Source: Antedon mediterranea
Lineage: Eukaryota; Echinodermata; Crinoidea; Comatulida; Antedonidae
Assembly (NCBI RefSeq): GCF_964355755.1
Contig: NC_092680.1
Location: 11,697,001-11,761,000 of the forward strand
Length of the DNA stretch: 64,000 bases
Direction: 5' to 3'
Shown here: positions 8,687 to 20,030 of the stretch, one piece after another
How the letters are laid out: each line of letters begins with the position of its first letter
Numbering within the stretch: the stretch's first letter is position 1
Program-made: the position numbers and the translations under genes
Notes under the pieces: model-generated
The model's input: the letters and a program-made list of their open reading frames with translations, nothing else
Databases searched by the model: none
What the model was told of the DNA's origin: nothing

Positions 8687-9466
8687 CGAAATGCTCAAAA
8701 TGGTCAAAAACGGTTTCTAATGTGATTTTAAGCACTTTGATGTTTTTGTGTAACCAAGTTTTTTCAAAAATCACAAAATGGTCTAAAACGTCTCCAAATG
8801 CGATTTGAAGCTTTTCTAAGCACTTTGGTGTTTTTATGTTAACAAGTTTTTTCGAAAATCACAAAATGGTCTAAAACGTCTCCAAATGCGATTTGAAGAT
8901 ATTCTGAGCACTTTGGTGTTTTTATGTTAAAAAGTTTTTTCGAAAATCACAAAATAGTCTAAAACGTCTCCAAATGCGATTTGAAGCTATTCTGTACACT
9001 TTGATGTTTTGTGTGAAAAAGTTTTGTCGAAATGCTCAAAATGGTCTAAAACGTTTTTAAAACGATATTATTAAGCTATTTTGTGCTCTTTGATGTTTTT
9101 GTGTAACCAAGTTTCATCGAAAATCACAAAATGGTCTAAAACGTCTCAAAATGCGATTTGAAGCTTTTCTAAGCACTTTGGTGTTTTTATCTTAACAAGT
9201 TTTTTCGAAAATCACGAAATGGTCTAAAATGTCTCCAAATGCGATTTGAAGATATTCTGAGCACTTTGGTGTTTTTATGTTGAAAAGTTTTTTCGAAAAT
9301 CACAAAATGGTCTAAAACGTCTCCAAATGCGATTTGAAGCTCTTCTGTACACTTTGATGTTTTGTGTGAAAAAGCTTTGTCGAAATGCTCAAAATGGTCT
9401 AAAACGTTTTTAAATACGATATTAAGCTGTTTTGTGCACTTTGATGATTTGTGTGAAAAGTTTTAA
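8687..9466 (+). repeat. HOR cycle 8, 9-mer, 780 bp
   Basis: Order E2-A-B2-C1-D-A-B2-C2-F with the three-base insertion in D and tatcttaac. Private marks are gttgaaaag in the second B2 and aagctttgtcg at the C2/F junction. It lies 6,020 bp after cycle 4 and pairs with it. Confidence 0.93.
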
Positions 9467-10320
9467 CGAAATGCTCAAAATGGTCTAAAACGGTTTCTAA
9501 TGTGATTTTAAGCACTTTGATGTTTTTGTGTAACCAAGTTTTTTCGAAAATCACAAAATAGTCTAAAACGTCTCCAAATGCGATTTGAAGCTTTTCTAAG
9601 CACTTTGGTGTTTTTATGTTAACAAGTTTTTTCGAAAATCACAAAATGGTCTAAAACGTCTCCAAATGCGATTTGAGGATATTCTGAGCACTTTGGTGTT
9701 TTTTTGTTAAAAAGTTTTTTCGAAAATCACAAAATGGTCTAAAACGTCTCCAAATGCGATTTGAAGCTATTCTGTACACTTTGATGTTTTGTGTGAAAAA
9801 GTTTTGTCGAAATGCTCAAAATGGTCTAAAACGTTTTTAAATACGATATAAAGCTATTTTTTGATCTTTGATGTTTTTGTGTGAAAAGTTTTATCGAAAT
9901 GCTCAAAATGGTCTAAAACGGTTTCTAATGCGATTTGAAGCTATTCTGTACCCTTTGAAGTTTTTTGTGAAAAAGTTTTCTCGAAATGCTCAAAATGGTC
10001 TAAAAAGTTTTCTATTGGGATTTTAAGCACTTTGATGATTTTGTGTAACCAAGTTTCATCGAAATGTACAAAATGGTCTAAAACGTCTCCAAATGCGATT
10101 TGAAGCTATTCTAAGTACTTTTGTGTTTTTATGTTAACAAGTTTTTTCGAAAATCACAAAATGGTCTAAAACATCTTCAAATGCGATTTGAAGCTATTCT
10201 GTACACTTTTATGTTTTGTGTGAAAAAGTTTTGTCGAAATTCTCAAAATGGTCTAAAACGTTTTTAAATACGATATTAAGCTGTTTTGTGCACTTTGATG
10301 ATTTGTGTGAAAAGTTTTAA
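9467..10320 (+). repeat. HOR cycle 9, 10-mer, 854 bp
   Basis: Order E1-A-B1-C1-G-H-K-J-C3-F. H (9,895-9,981) joins K directly; the usual I between them is missing. K reads ctaaaaagttttctattggg. G has gatataaagc and ttttttgatc, and C3 has acatcttc and acttttatg. Confidence 0.91.
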
Positions 10321-11097
10321 CGAAATGCTCAAAATGGTCAAAAACGGTTTCTAATGTGATTTTAAGCACTTTGATGTTTTTGTGTAACCAAGTTTTTTCA
10401 AAAATCACAAAATGGTCTAAAACGTCTCCAAATGCGATTTGAAGCTTTTCTAAGCACTTTGGTGTTTTTATGTTAACAAGTTTTTTCGAAAATCACAAAA
10501 TGGTCTAAAACGTCTCCAAATGCGATTTGAAGATATTCTGAGCACTTTGGTGTTTTTATGTTAAAAAGTTTTTTCGAAAATCACAAAATAGTCTAAAACG
10601 TCTCCAAATGCGATTTGAAGCTATTCTGTACACTTTGATGTTTTGTGTGAAAAAGTTTTGTCGAAATGCTCAAAATGGTCTAAAACGTTTTTAAAACGAT
10701 ATTAAGCTATTTTGTGCTCTTTGATGTTTTTGTGTAACCAAGTTTCATCGAAAATCACAAAATGGTCTAAAACGTCTCAAAATGCGATTTGAAGCTTTTC
10801 TAAGCACTTTGGTGTTTTTATGTTAACAAGTTTTTTCGAAAATCACGAAATGGTTTAAAATATCTCCAAATGCGATTTGAAGATATTCTGAGCACTTTGG
10901 TGTTTTTATGTTAAAAAGTTTTTTCGAAAATCACAAAATGGTCTAAAACGTCTCCAAATGCGAATTGAAGCTCTTCTGTACACTTTGATGTTTTGTGTGA
11001 AAAAGTTTTGTCGAAATGCTCAAAATGGTCTAAAACATTTTCAAATACGATATTAAGCTGTTTTGTGCACTTTGATGATTTGTGTGAAAAGTTTTAA
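10321..11097 (+). repeat. HOR cycle 10, 9-mer, 777 bp
   Basis: Order E2-A-B2-C1-D-A-B2-C2-F without the three-base D insertion. Private marks are ggtttaaaatatc in the second B2 and gcgaattgaag in C2; F has acattttcaaat. Confidence 0.93.
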
Positions 11098-12440
11098 CGA
11101 AATCCTCAAAATGGTCTAAAACGGTTTCTAATGTGATTTTAAGCACTTTGATGTTTTTGTGTAACCAAGTTTTATCGAAAATCACAAAATAGTCTAAAAC
11201 GTCTCCAAATGCGATTTGAAGCTTTTCTAAGCACTTTGGTGTTTTTATGTTAACAAGTGTTTTCGAAAATCACAAAATGGTCTAAAACGTCTCCAAATGC
11301 GATTTGAGGATATTCTGAGCACTTTGGTGTTTTTTTGTTAAAAAGTTTTTTCGAAAATCACAAAATGGTCTAAAACGTCTCCAAATGCGATTTGAAGCTA
11401 TTCTGTACACTTTGATGTTTTGTGTGAAAAAGTTTTGTCGAAATGCTCAAAATGGTCTAAAACATTTTTAAATACGATATTAAGCTATTTTGTGATCTTT
11501 GATGTTTTTGTGTGAAAAGTTTTATCGAAATGCTCAAAATGGTCTAAAACGGTTTCTATTGTGATTTTAAGCACTTTGATGATTTTGTGTAACCAAGTTT
11601 CATCGAAATGTACAAAATGGTCTAAAACGTCTCCAAATGCGATTTGAAGCTATTCTAAGTACTTTTGTGTTTTTATGTTAACAAGTTTTTTCGAAAATCA
11701 CAAAATGGTCTAAAACGTCTTCAAATGCGATTTGAAGCTATTCTGTACACTTTGATGTTTTGTGTGAAAAAGTTTTGTCAAAATGCTCAAAATGGTCTAA
11801 AACGTTTTTAAAACGATATTAAGCTATTTTGTGCTCTTTGATGTTTTTGTGTAACCAAGTTTCATCGAAAATCACAACATGGTCTAAAACGTCTCCAAAT
11901 GCGATTTGAAGCTTTTCTAAGCACTTTGGTGTTTTTATGTTAACAAGTTTTTTCGAAAATCACAAAATGGTCTAAAACGTCTCCAAATGCGATTTGAAGC
12001 TCTTCTGTACACTTTGATGTTTTGTTTGAAAAAGTTTTGTCGAAATTCTCAAAATGGTCTAAAACGTTTTTAAATTCGATATTAAGCTGTTTTGTGCACT
12101 TTGATGATTTGTGTGAAAAGTTTTAACGAAATGCTCAAAATGGTCAAAAACGGTTTCTAATGTGATTTTAAGCACTTTGATGTTTTTGTGTAACCAAGTT
12201 TTTTCGAAAATCACAAAATGGTCTAAAACGTCTCCAAATGCGATTTGAGGATATTCTGAGCACTTTGGTGTTTTTATGTTAAAAAGTTTTTTCGAAAATC
12301 ACAAAATGGTCTAAAACGTCTCAAAATGCGATTTGAAGCTAATCTGTACACTTTGATGTTTTGTGTGAAAAAGTTTTGTCGAAATGCTCAAAATGGTCTA
12401 AAACGTTTTTAAAACGATATTAAGCTATTTTGTGCTCTTT
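10870..12440 (+). repeat. 1.6-kb duplicated segment, copy 1
   Basis: Matches about 22,630-24,204 at offset 11,764. gaaatcctc, ttttatcg before the tagtc A, acattttt, cacaacatgg, ttaaattcg and agctaatctg are shared in order. The right edge is in a D monomer, where this copy has a long T run before gtaacc and the other does not. Confidence 0.9.
11098..12126 (+). repeat. HOR cycle 11, 12-mer, 1,029 bp
   Basis: Order E1-A-B1-C1-G-K-J-C3-D-A-C2-F. Marks gaaatcctc (E1), acattttt (G), cacaacatgg (A), gtttgaaaaag (C2) and ttaaattcg (F) all recur 11,764 bp later in the cycle at 22,862. Confidence 0.93.
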
Positions 12441-12815
12441 GATGTTTTTTTGTAACCAAGTTTCATCGAAAATCACAAAATGGTCTAAAACGTCTCAAAA
12501 TGCGATTTGAAGCTTTTCTAAGCAATTTGGTGTTTTTATGTTAACAAGTTTTTTCGAAAATCACGAAATGGTCTAAAATGTCTCCAAATGCGATTTGAAG
12601 ATATTCTGAGCACTTTGGTGTTTTTATGTTAAAAAGTTTTTTCGAAAATCACAAAATGGTCTAAAACGTCTCCAAATGCGATTTGAAGCTCTTCTGTACA
12701 CTTTGATGTTTTGTGTGAAAAAGTTTTGTCGAAATGCTCAAAATGGTCTAAAACGTTTTCAAATACGATATTAAGCTGTTTTGTGCACTTTGATGATTTG
12801 TGTGAAAAGTTTTAA
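12127..12815 (+). repeat. HOR cycle 12, 8-mer, 689 bp
   Basis: Order E2-B1-C1-D-A-B2-C2-F; the A after E2 is missing. C1 has agctaatctg, shared with about 24,101. D has a long T run before gtaacc and A has agcaatttgg, both shared with about 26,890-26,970, so the cycle joins two different duplicated segments. Confidence 0.92.
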
Positions 12816-13660
12816 CGAAATGCTCAAAATGGTCTAAAACGGTTTCTAATGTGATTTTAAGCACTTTGGTGTTTTTATGTTAACAAGTTTTTTCGAAAAT
12901 CACAAAATGGTCTAAAACGTCTCCAAATGCGATTTGAGGATATTCTGAGCACTTTGGTGTTTTTTTGTTAAAAAGTTTTTTCGAAAATCACAAAATGGTC
13001 TAAAACGTCTCCAAATGCGATTTGAAGCTATTCTGTACACTTTGATGTTTTGTGTGAAAAAGTTTTGTCGAAATGCTCAAAATGGTCTAAAACATTTTTA
13101 AATACGATATTAAGCTATTTTGTGATCTTTGATGTTTTTGTGTGAAAAGTTTTATCGAAATGCTCAAAATGGTCTAAAACGGTTTCTATTGTGATTTTAA
13201 GCACTTTGATGATTTTGTGTAACCAAGTTTCATCGAAATGTACAAAATGGTCTAAAACGTCTCCAAATGCGATTTGAAGCTATTCTAAGTACTTTTGTGT
13301 TTTTATGTTAACAAGTTTTTTCGAAAATCACAAAATGGTCTAAAACGTCTTCAAATGCGATTTGAAGCTATTCTGTACACTTTGATGTTTTGTGTGAAAA
13401 AGTTTTGTCAAAATGCTCAAAATGGTCTAAAACGTTTTTAAAACGATAATAAGCTATTTTGTGCTCTTTGATGTTTTTGTGTAACCAAGTTTCATCGAAA
13501 ATCACAACATGGTCTAAAACGTCTCCAAATGCGATTTGAAGCTTTTCTAAGCACTTTGGTGTTTTTATGTTAACAAGTTTTTTCGAAAATCACAAAATGG
13601 TCTAAAACGTCTCCAAATGCGATTTGAAGCTCTTCTGTACACTTTGATGTTTTGTTTGAA
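12360..13660 (+). repeat. 1.3-kb duplicated segment, copy 1
   Basis: Matches about 26,800-28,110 at offset 14,442, including agcaatttgg, gttttcaaat, the E1/A fusion, acattttt and cacaacatgg. It adjoins the preceding duplicated segment, whose partner lies 11,764 bp away, so two source segments meet in the D monomer near 12,440. Confidence 0.9.
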
Positions 13661-13756
13661 AAAGTTTTGTCGAAATTTTCAAAATGGTCTAAAACGTTTT
13701 TAAATACGATATTAAGCTGTTTTGTGCACTTTGATGATTTGTGTGAAAAGTTTTAA
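12816..13756 (+). repeat. HOR cycle 13, 11-mer, 941 bp
   Basis: Order (E1/A fusion)-B1-C1-G-K-J-C3-D-A-C2-F. The 78-bp opening monomer, 12,816-12,893, has an E1 head and an A tail (aagcactttggtg, gttaacaag). One 88-bp step has been lost relative to the 1,029-bp class. The same fusion opens the cycle at 27,258. Confidence 0.92.
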
Positions 13757-14620
13757 CGAAATGCTCAAAATGGTCTAAAACGGTTTCTAATGTGATTTTA
13801 AGCACTTTGATGTTTTTGTGTAACCAAGTTTTTTCGAAAATCACAAAATAGTCTAAAACGTCTCCAAATGCGATTTGAAGCTTTTCTAAGCACTTTGGTG
13901 TTTTTATGTTAACAAGTTTTTTCGAAAATCACAAAATGGTCCAAAACGTCTCCAAATGCGATTTGAGGATATTCTGAGCACTTTGGTGTTTTTTTGTTAA
14001 AAAGTTTTTTCGAAAATCACAAAATGGTCTAAAACGTCTCCAAATGCGATTTGAAGCTATTCTGTACACTTTGATGTTTTGTGTGAAAAAGTTTTGTCGA
14101 AATGCTCAAAATGGTCTAAAACGTTTTTAAATACGATATTAAGCTATTTTGTGATCTTTGATGTTTTTGTGTGAAAAGTTTTATCGAAATGCTCAAAATG
14201 GTCTAAAACGTTTTTAAAACGATATTAAGCTATTTTGTGCTCTTTGATGTTTTTGTGTAACCAAGTTTCATCGAAAATCACAAAATGGTCTAAAACGTCG
14301 CCAAATGCGATTTGAAGCTTTTCTAAGCACTTTGGTGTTTTTATGTTAACAAGTTTTTTCGAAAATCACGAAATGGTCTAAAATATCTCCAAATGCGATT
14401 TGAAGATATTCTGAGCACTTTGGTGTTTTTATGTTAAAAAGTTTTTTCGAAAATCACAAAATGGTCTAAAACGTCTCCAAACGCGATTTGAAGCTCTTCT
14501 GTACACTTTGATGTTTTGTGTGAAAAAGTTTTGTCGAAATTCTCAAAATGGTCTAAAACGTTTTTAAATACGATATTAAGCTGTTTTGTGCACTTTGATG
14601 ATTTGTGTGAAAAGTTTTAA
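13757..14620 (+). repeat. HOR cycle 14, 10-mer, 864 bp
   Basis: Order E1-A-B1-C1-G-D-A-B2-C2-F with gtcgcc in A, aaaatatc in B2 and ccaaacg in C2. Private mark: ggtccaaaac in B1. G is followed directly by D, without K-J-C3. Confidence 0.92.
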
Positions 14621-15047
14621 CGAAATGCTCAAAATGGTCAAAAACGGTTTCTAATGTGATTTTAAGCACTTTGATGTTTTTGTGTAACCAAGTTTTTTCA
14701 AAAATCACAAAATGGTCTAAAACGTCTCCAAATGCGATTTGAAGCTTTTCTAAGCACTTTGGTGTTTTTATGTTAACAAGTTTTTTCGAAAATCACAAAA
14801 TGGTCTAAAACGTCTCCAAATGCGATTTGAAGATATTCTGAGCACTTTGGTGTTTTTATGTTAACAAGTTTTTTCGAAAATCACAAAATGGTCTAAAACG
14901 TCTTCAAATGCGATTTGAAGCTATTCTGTACACTTTTATGTTTTGTGTGAAAAAGTTTTGTCGAAATTCTCAAAATGGTCTAAAACGTTTTTAAATACGA
15001 TATTAAGCTGTTTTGTGCACTTTGATGATTTGTGTGAAAAGTTTTAA
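14621..15047 (+). repeat. HOR cycle 15, 5-mer, 427 bp
   Basis: Order E2-A-B2-C3-F, the shortest cycle form. B2 ends ttaacaag like A instead of ttaaaaag, suggesting a junction of B2 with J or A sequence. C3 has acttttatg. Confidence 0.92.
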
Positions 15048-16077
15048 CGAAATGCTCAAAATGGTCTAAAACGGTTTCTAATGTGATTTTAAGCACTTTG
15101 ATGTTTTTGTGTAACCAAGTTTTTTCGAAAATCACAAAATAGTCTAAAACGTCTCCAAATGCGATTTGAAGCTTTTCTAAGCACTTTGGTGTTTTTATGT
15201 TAACAAGTTTTTTCGAAAATCACAAAATGGTCTAAAACGTCTCCAAATGCGATTTGAGGATATTCTGAGCAGTTTGGTGTTTTTTTGTTAAAAAGTTTTT
15301 TCGAAAATAACAAAATGGTTATAAAACGTCTCCAAATGCGATTTGAAGCTATTCTGTACACTTTGATGTTTTGTGTGAAAAAGTTTTGTCGAAATGCTCA
15401 AAATGGTCTAAAACGTTTTTAAATACGATATTAAGCTATTTTGTGATCTTTGATGTTTTTGTGTGAAAAGTTTTATCGAAATGCTCAAAATGGTCTAAAA
15501 CGGTTTCTATTGTGATTTTAAGCACTTTGATGATTTTGTGTAACCAAGTTTCATCGAAATGTACAAAATGGTCTAAAACGTCTCCAAATGCGATTTGAAG
15601 CTATTCTAAGTACTTTTGTGTTTTTATGTTAACAAGTTTTTTCGAAAATCACAAAATGGTCTAAAACGTCTTCAAATGCGATTTGAAGCTATTCTGTTCA
15701 CTTTGATGTTTTGTGTGAAAAAGTTTTGTCAAAATGCTCAAAATGGTCTAAAACGTTTTTAAAACGATATTAAGCTATTTTGTGCTCTTTGATGTTTTTG
15801 TGTAACCAAGTTTCAACGAAAATCACAAAATGGTCTAAAACGTCTCCAAATGCGATTTGAAGCTTTTCTAAGCACTTTGGTGTTTTTATGTTAACAAGTT
15901 TTTTCGAAAATCACAAAATGGTCTAAAACGTCTCCAAATGCGATTTGAAGCTCTTCTGTACACTTTGATGTTTTGTGTGAAAAAGTTTTGTCGAAATTCT
16001 CAAAATGGTCTAAAAGGTTTTTAAATACGATATTAAGCTGTTTTGTGCACTTTGATGATTTGTGTGAAAAGTTTTAA
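15048..16077 (+). repeat. HOR cycle 16, 12-mer, 1,030 bp
   Basis: Order E1-A-B1-C1-G-K-J-C3-D-A-C2-F. One extra base comes from ggttataaaacg in C1. Marks are gagcagtttgg, aaaataacaaaatgg, ctgttcac, tttcaacg and ctaaaagg; aataac, tttcaacg and ctaaaagg recur at 41,950-42,978. Confidence 0.93.
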
Positions 16078-18399
16078 CGAAATGCTCAAAATGGTCTAAA
16101 ACGGTTTCTAATGTGATTTTAAGCACTTTGATGTTTTTGTGTAACCAAGTTTTTTCGAAAATCACAAAATGGTCTAATACGTCTCCAAATGCGATTTGAA
16201 GCTTTTCCAAGCACTTTGCTGTTTTTATGTTAAGTTTTTTCGAAAATCACAAAATGGTCTAAAACGTCTTCAAATGCGATTTGAAGCTATTCTGTACACT
16301 TTGATGTTTTGTGTGAAAAAGTTTTGTCGAAATGCTCAAAATGGTCTAAAACGTTTTTAAATACGATATTAAGCTATTTTGTGATCTTTGATGTTTTTGT
16401 GTGAAAAGTTTTATCAAAATGCTCAAAATGGTCTGAAACGGTTTCTAATGCGATTTGAAGCTATTCTGTACACTTTGAAGTTTTGTGTGAAAAAGTTTTC
16501 TCGAAATGCTCAAAATGGTCTAAAACGTTTTTATATACCATATTAAGCTATTTTGTGCACTTTGATGTTTTTTTTGAAAAGTTTTATCGAAATGCTCAAA
16601 ATGGTCTAAAACGGTTTCTATTGGGATTTTAAGCACTTTGATGATTTTGTGTAACCAAGTTTCATCGAAATGTACAAAATGGTCTAAAACGTCTCCAAAT
16701 GCGATTTGAAGCTATTCTAAGTACTTTTGTGTTTTTATGTTAACAAGTTTTTTCGAAAATCACAAAATGGTCTAAAACGTCTTCAAATGCGATTTGAAGC
16801 TATTCTGTACACTTTGATGTTTTGTGTGAAAAAGTTTTGTCGAAATGCTCAAAATGGTCAAAAATGGTTTCTAATGTGATTTTAAGCACAAGCACTTTGG
16901 TGTTTTTATGTTAACAAGTTTTTTCGAAAATCACAAAATGGTCTAAAACGTCTCCAAATGCGATTTGAAGATATTCTGAGCACTTTGGTGTTTTTATGTT
17001 AAAAAGTTTTTTCGAAAATCACAAAATAGTCTAAAACGTCTCAAAATGCGATTTGAAGCTATTCTGTACACTTTGATGTTTTGTGTGAAAAAGTTTTGTC
17101 GAAATGCTCAAAATGGTCTAAAACGTTTTTAAAACGATATTAAGCTATTTTGTGCTCTTTGATGTTTTTGTGTAACCAAGTTTCATCGAAAATCACAAAA
17201 TGGTCTAAAACGTCTCCAAATGCGATTTGAAGCTTTTCTAAGCACTTTGGTGTTTTTATGTTAACAAGTTTTTTCGAAAACCACGAAATGGTCTAAAATG
17301 TCTCCAAATGCGATTTGAAGATATTCTGAGCACTTTGGTGTTTTTATGTTAAAACGTTTTTTCGAAAATCACAAAATGGTCTAAAACGTTTTTAAATACG
17401 ATATTAAGCTATTTTGTGATCTTTGATGTTTTTGTGTGAAAAGTTTTATCGAAATGCTCAAAATGGTCTAAAACGGTTTCTAATGCGATTTGAAGCTATT
17501 CTGTACACTTTGAAGTTTTTTGTGAAAAAGTTTTCTCGAAATGCTCAAAATGGTCTAAAACGTTTTTATATACCATATTAAGCTATTTTGTGCACTTTGA
17601 TGTTTTTTGTGAAAAGTTTTATCGAAATTCTCAAAATGGTCTAAAACGGTTTCTATTGTGATTTTAAGCACTTTGATGATTTTGTGTAACCAAGTTTCAT
17701 CGAAATGTACAAAATGGTCTAAAACGTCTCCAAATGCGATTTGAAGCTATTCTAAGTACTTTTGTGTTTTTATGTTAACAAGTTTTTTCGAAAATCACGA
17801 AATGGTCTAAAATGTCTCCAAATGCGATTTGAAGATATTCTGAGCACTTTGGTGTTTTTATGTTAAAAAGTTTTTTCGAAAATCACAAAATAGTCTAAAA
17901 CGTCTCCAAATGCGATTTGAAGCTATTCTGTACACTTTGATGTTTTGTGTGAAAAAGTTTTGTCGAAATGCTCAAAATGGTCTAAAACGTTTTTAAAACG
18001 ATATTAAGCTATTTTGTGCTCTTTGATGTTTTTGTGTAACCAAGTTTCATCGAAAATCACAAAATGGTCTAAAACGTCTCAAAATGCGATTTGAAGCTTT
18101 TCTAAGCACTTTGGTGTTTTTATGTTAACAAGTTTTTTCGAAAATCACGAAATGGTCTAAAATGTCTCCAAATGCGATTTGAAGATATTCTGAGCACTTT
18201 GGTGTTTTTATGTTAAAAAGTTTTTTCGAAAATCACAAAATGGTCTAAAACGTCTCCAAATGCGATTTGAAGCTCTTCTGTACACTTTGATGTTTTGTGT
18301 GAAAAAGTTTTGTCGAAATGCTCAAAATGGTCTAAAACGTTTTTAAATACGATATTAAGCTGTTTTGTGCACTTTGATGATTTGTGTGAAAAGTTTTAA
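16078..18399 (+). repeat. HOR cycle 17, 27-mer, 2,322 bp
   Basis: Order E1-A*-C3-G-H-I-K-J-C3-(E2/A fusion)-B2-C1-D-A-B2-G*-H-I-K-J-B2-C1-D-A-B2-C2-F. The fusion monomer, 16,841-16,924, is 84 bp and contains aagcacaagcac, a six-base duplication at the joint. The copy at 42,979-45,300 has the identical joint. Confidence 0.92.
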
Positions 18400-20030
18400 C
18401 GAAATGCTCAAAATGGTCTAAAACGGTTTCTAATGTGATTTTAAGCACTTTGATGTTTTTGTGTAACCAAGTTTTTTCGAAAATCACAAAATAGTCTAAA
18501 ACGTCTCCAAATGCGATTTGAAGCTTTTCTAAGCACTTTGGTGTTTTTATGTTAACAAGTTTTTTCGAAAATCACAAAATGGTCTAAAACGTCTCCAAAT
18601 GCGATTTGAGGATATTCTGAGCACTTTGGTGTTTTTTCGTTAAAAAGTTTTTTCGAAAATCACAAAATGGTCTAAAACGTCTCCAAATGCGATTTGAAGC
18701 TATTCTGTACACTTTGATGTTTTGTGTGAAAAAGTTTTGTCGAAATGCTCAAAATGGTCTAAAACGTTTTGAAATACGATATTAAGCTATTTTGTGATCT
18801 TTGATGTTTTTGTGTGAAAAGTTTTATCGAAATGCTCAAAATGGTCTAAAACGGTTTCTATTGTGATTTTAAGCACTTTGATGATTTTGTGTAACCAAGT
18901 TTCATCGAAATGTACAAAATGGTCTAAAATGTCTCCAAATGCGATTTGAAGCTATTCTAAGTACTTTTGTGTTTTTATGTTAACAAGTTTTTTCGAAAAT
19001 CACAAAATGGTCTAAAACGTCTTCAAATGCGATTTGAAGCTATTCTGTACACTTTGATGTTTTGTGTGAAAAAGTTTTGTCAAAATGCTCAAAATGGTCT
19101 AAAACGTTTTTAAAACGATATTAAGCTATTTTGTGCTCTTTGATGTTTTTGTGTAACCAAGTTTCATCGAAAATCACAAAATGGTCTAAAACGTCTCCAA
19201 ATGCGATTTGAAGCTTTTCTAAGCACTTTGGTGTTTTTATGTTAACAAGTTTTTTCGAAAATCACAAAATGGTCTAAAACATCTCCAAATGCGATTTGAA
19301 GCTCTTCTGTACACTTTGATGTTTTGTGTGAAAAAGTTTTGTCGAAATTCTCAAAATGGTCTAAAACGTTTTTAAATACGATATTAGGCTATTTTGTGAT
19401 CTTTGATGTTTTTGTGTGAAAAGTTTTATCGAAATGCTCAAAATGGTCTAAAACGGTTTCTATTGTTATTTTAAGCACTTTGATGATTTTGTGTAACCAA
19501 GTTTCATCGAAATGTACAAAATGGTCTAAAACGTCTCCAAATGCGATTTGAAGCTATTCTAAGTACTTTTGTGTTTTTATGTTAACAAGTTTTTTCGAAA
19601 ATCACAAAATGGTCTAAAACGTCTTCAAATGCGATTTGAAGCTATTCTGTACACTTTGATGTTTTGTGTGAAAAAGTTTTGTCAAAATGCTCAAAATGGT
19701 CTAAAACGTTTTTAAAACGATATTAAGCTATTTTGTGCTCTTTGATGTTTTTGTGTAACCAAGTTTCAACGAAAATCACAAAATGGTCTAAAACGTCTCC
19801 AAATGCGATTTGAAGCTTTTCTAAGCACTTTGGTGTTTTTATGTTAACAAGTTTTTTCGAAAATCACAAAATGGTCTAAAACGTCTCCAAATGCGATTTG
19901 AAGCTCTTCTGTACACTTTGATGTTTTGTGTGAAAAAGTTTTGTCGAAATTCTCAAAATGGTCTAAAAGGTTTTTAAATACGATATTAAGCTGTTTTGTG
20001 CACTTTGATGATTTGTGTGAAAAGTTTTAA
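18400..20030 (+). repeat. HOR cycle 18, 19-mer, 1,631 bp
   Basis: Order E1-A-B1-C1-G-K-J-C3-D-A-C2-G-K-J-C3-D-A-C2-F. It is a 12-mer whose inner G to C2 block occurs twice in tandem. Marks: ttttttcgttaaaaag in B1, gttttgaaatacg in G, acatctcc in the first C2, and ttagg with attgttatttt in the second block. The first block matches 45,301-46,267. Confidence 0.92.

Larger units (their letters stand above)
14970..19366 (+). repeat. 4.4-kb duplicated segment, copy 1
   Basis: Matches about 41,870-46,267 at offset 26,901 (26,902 before the base inserted near 15,320). The rare joint aagcacaagcac, tttcaacg, ttttttcgttaaaaag, gttttgaaatacg and acatctcc occur in the same order in both. It spans cycles 16 and 17 and the first block of 18. 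Confidence 0.92.
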
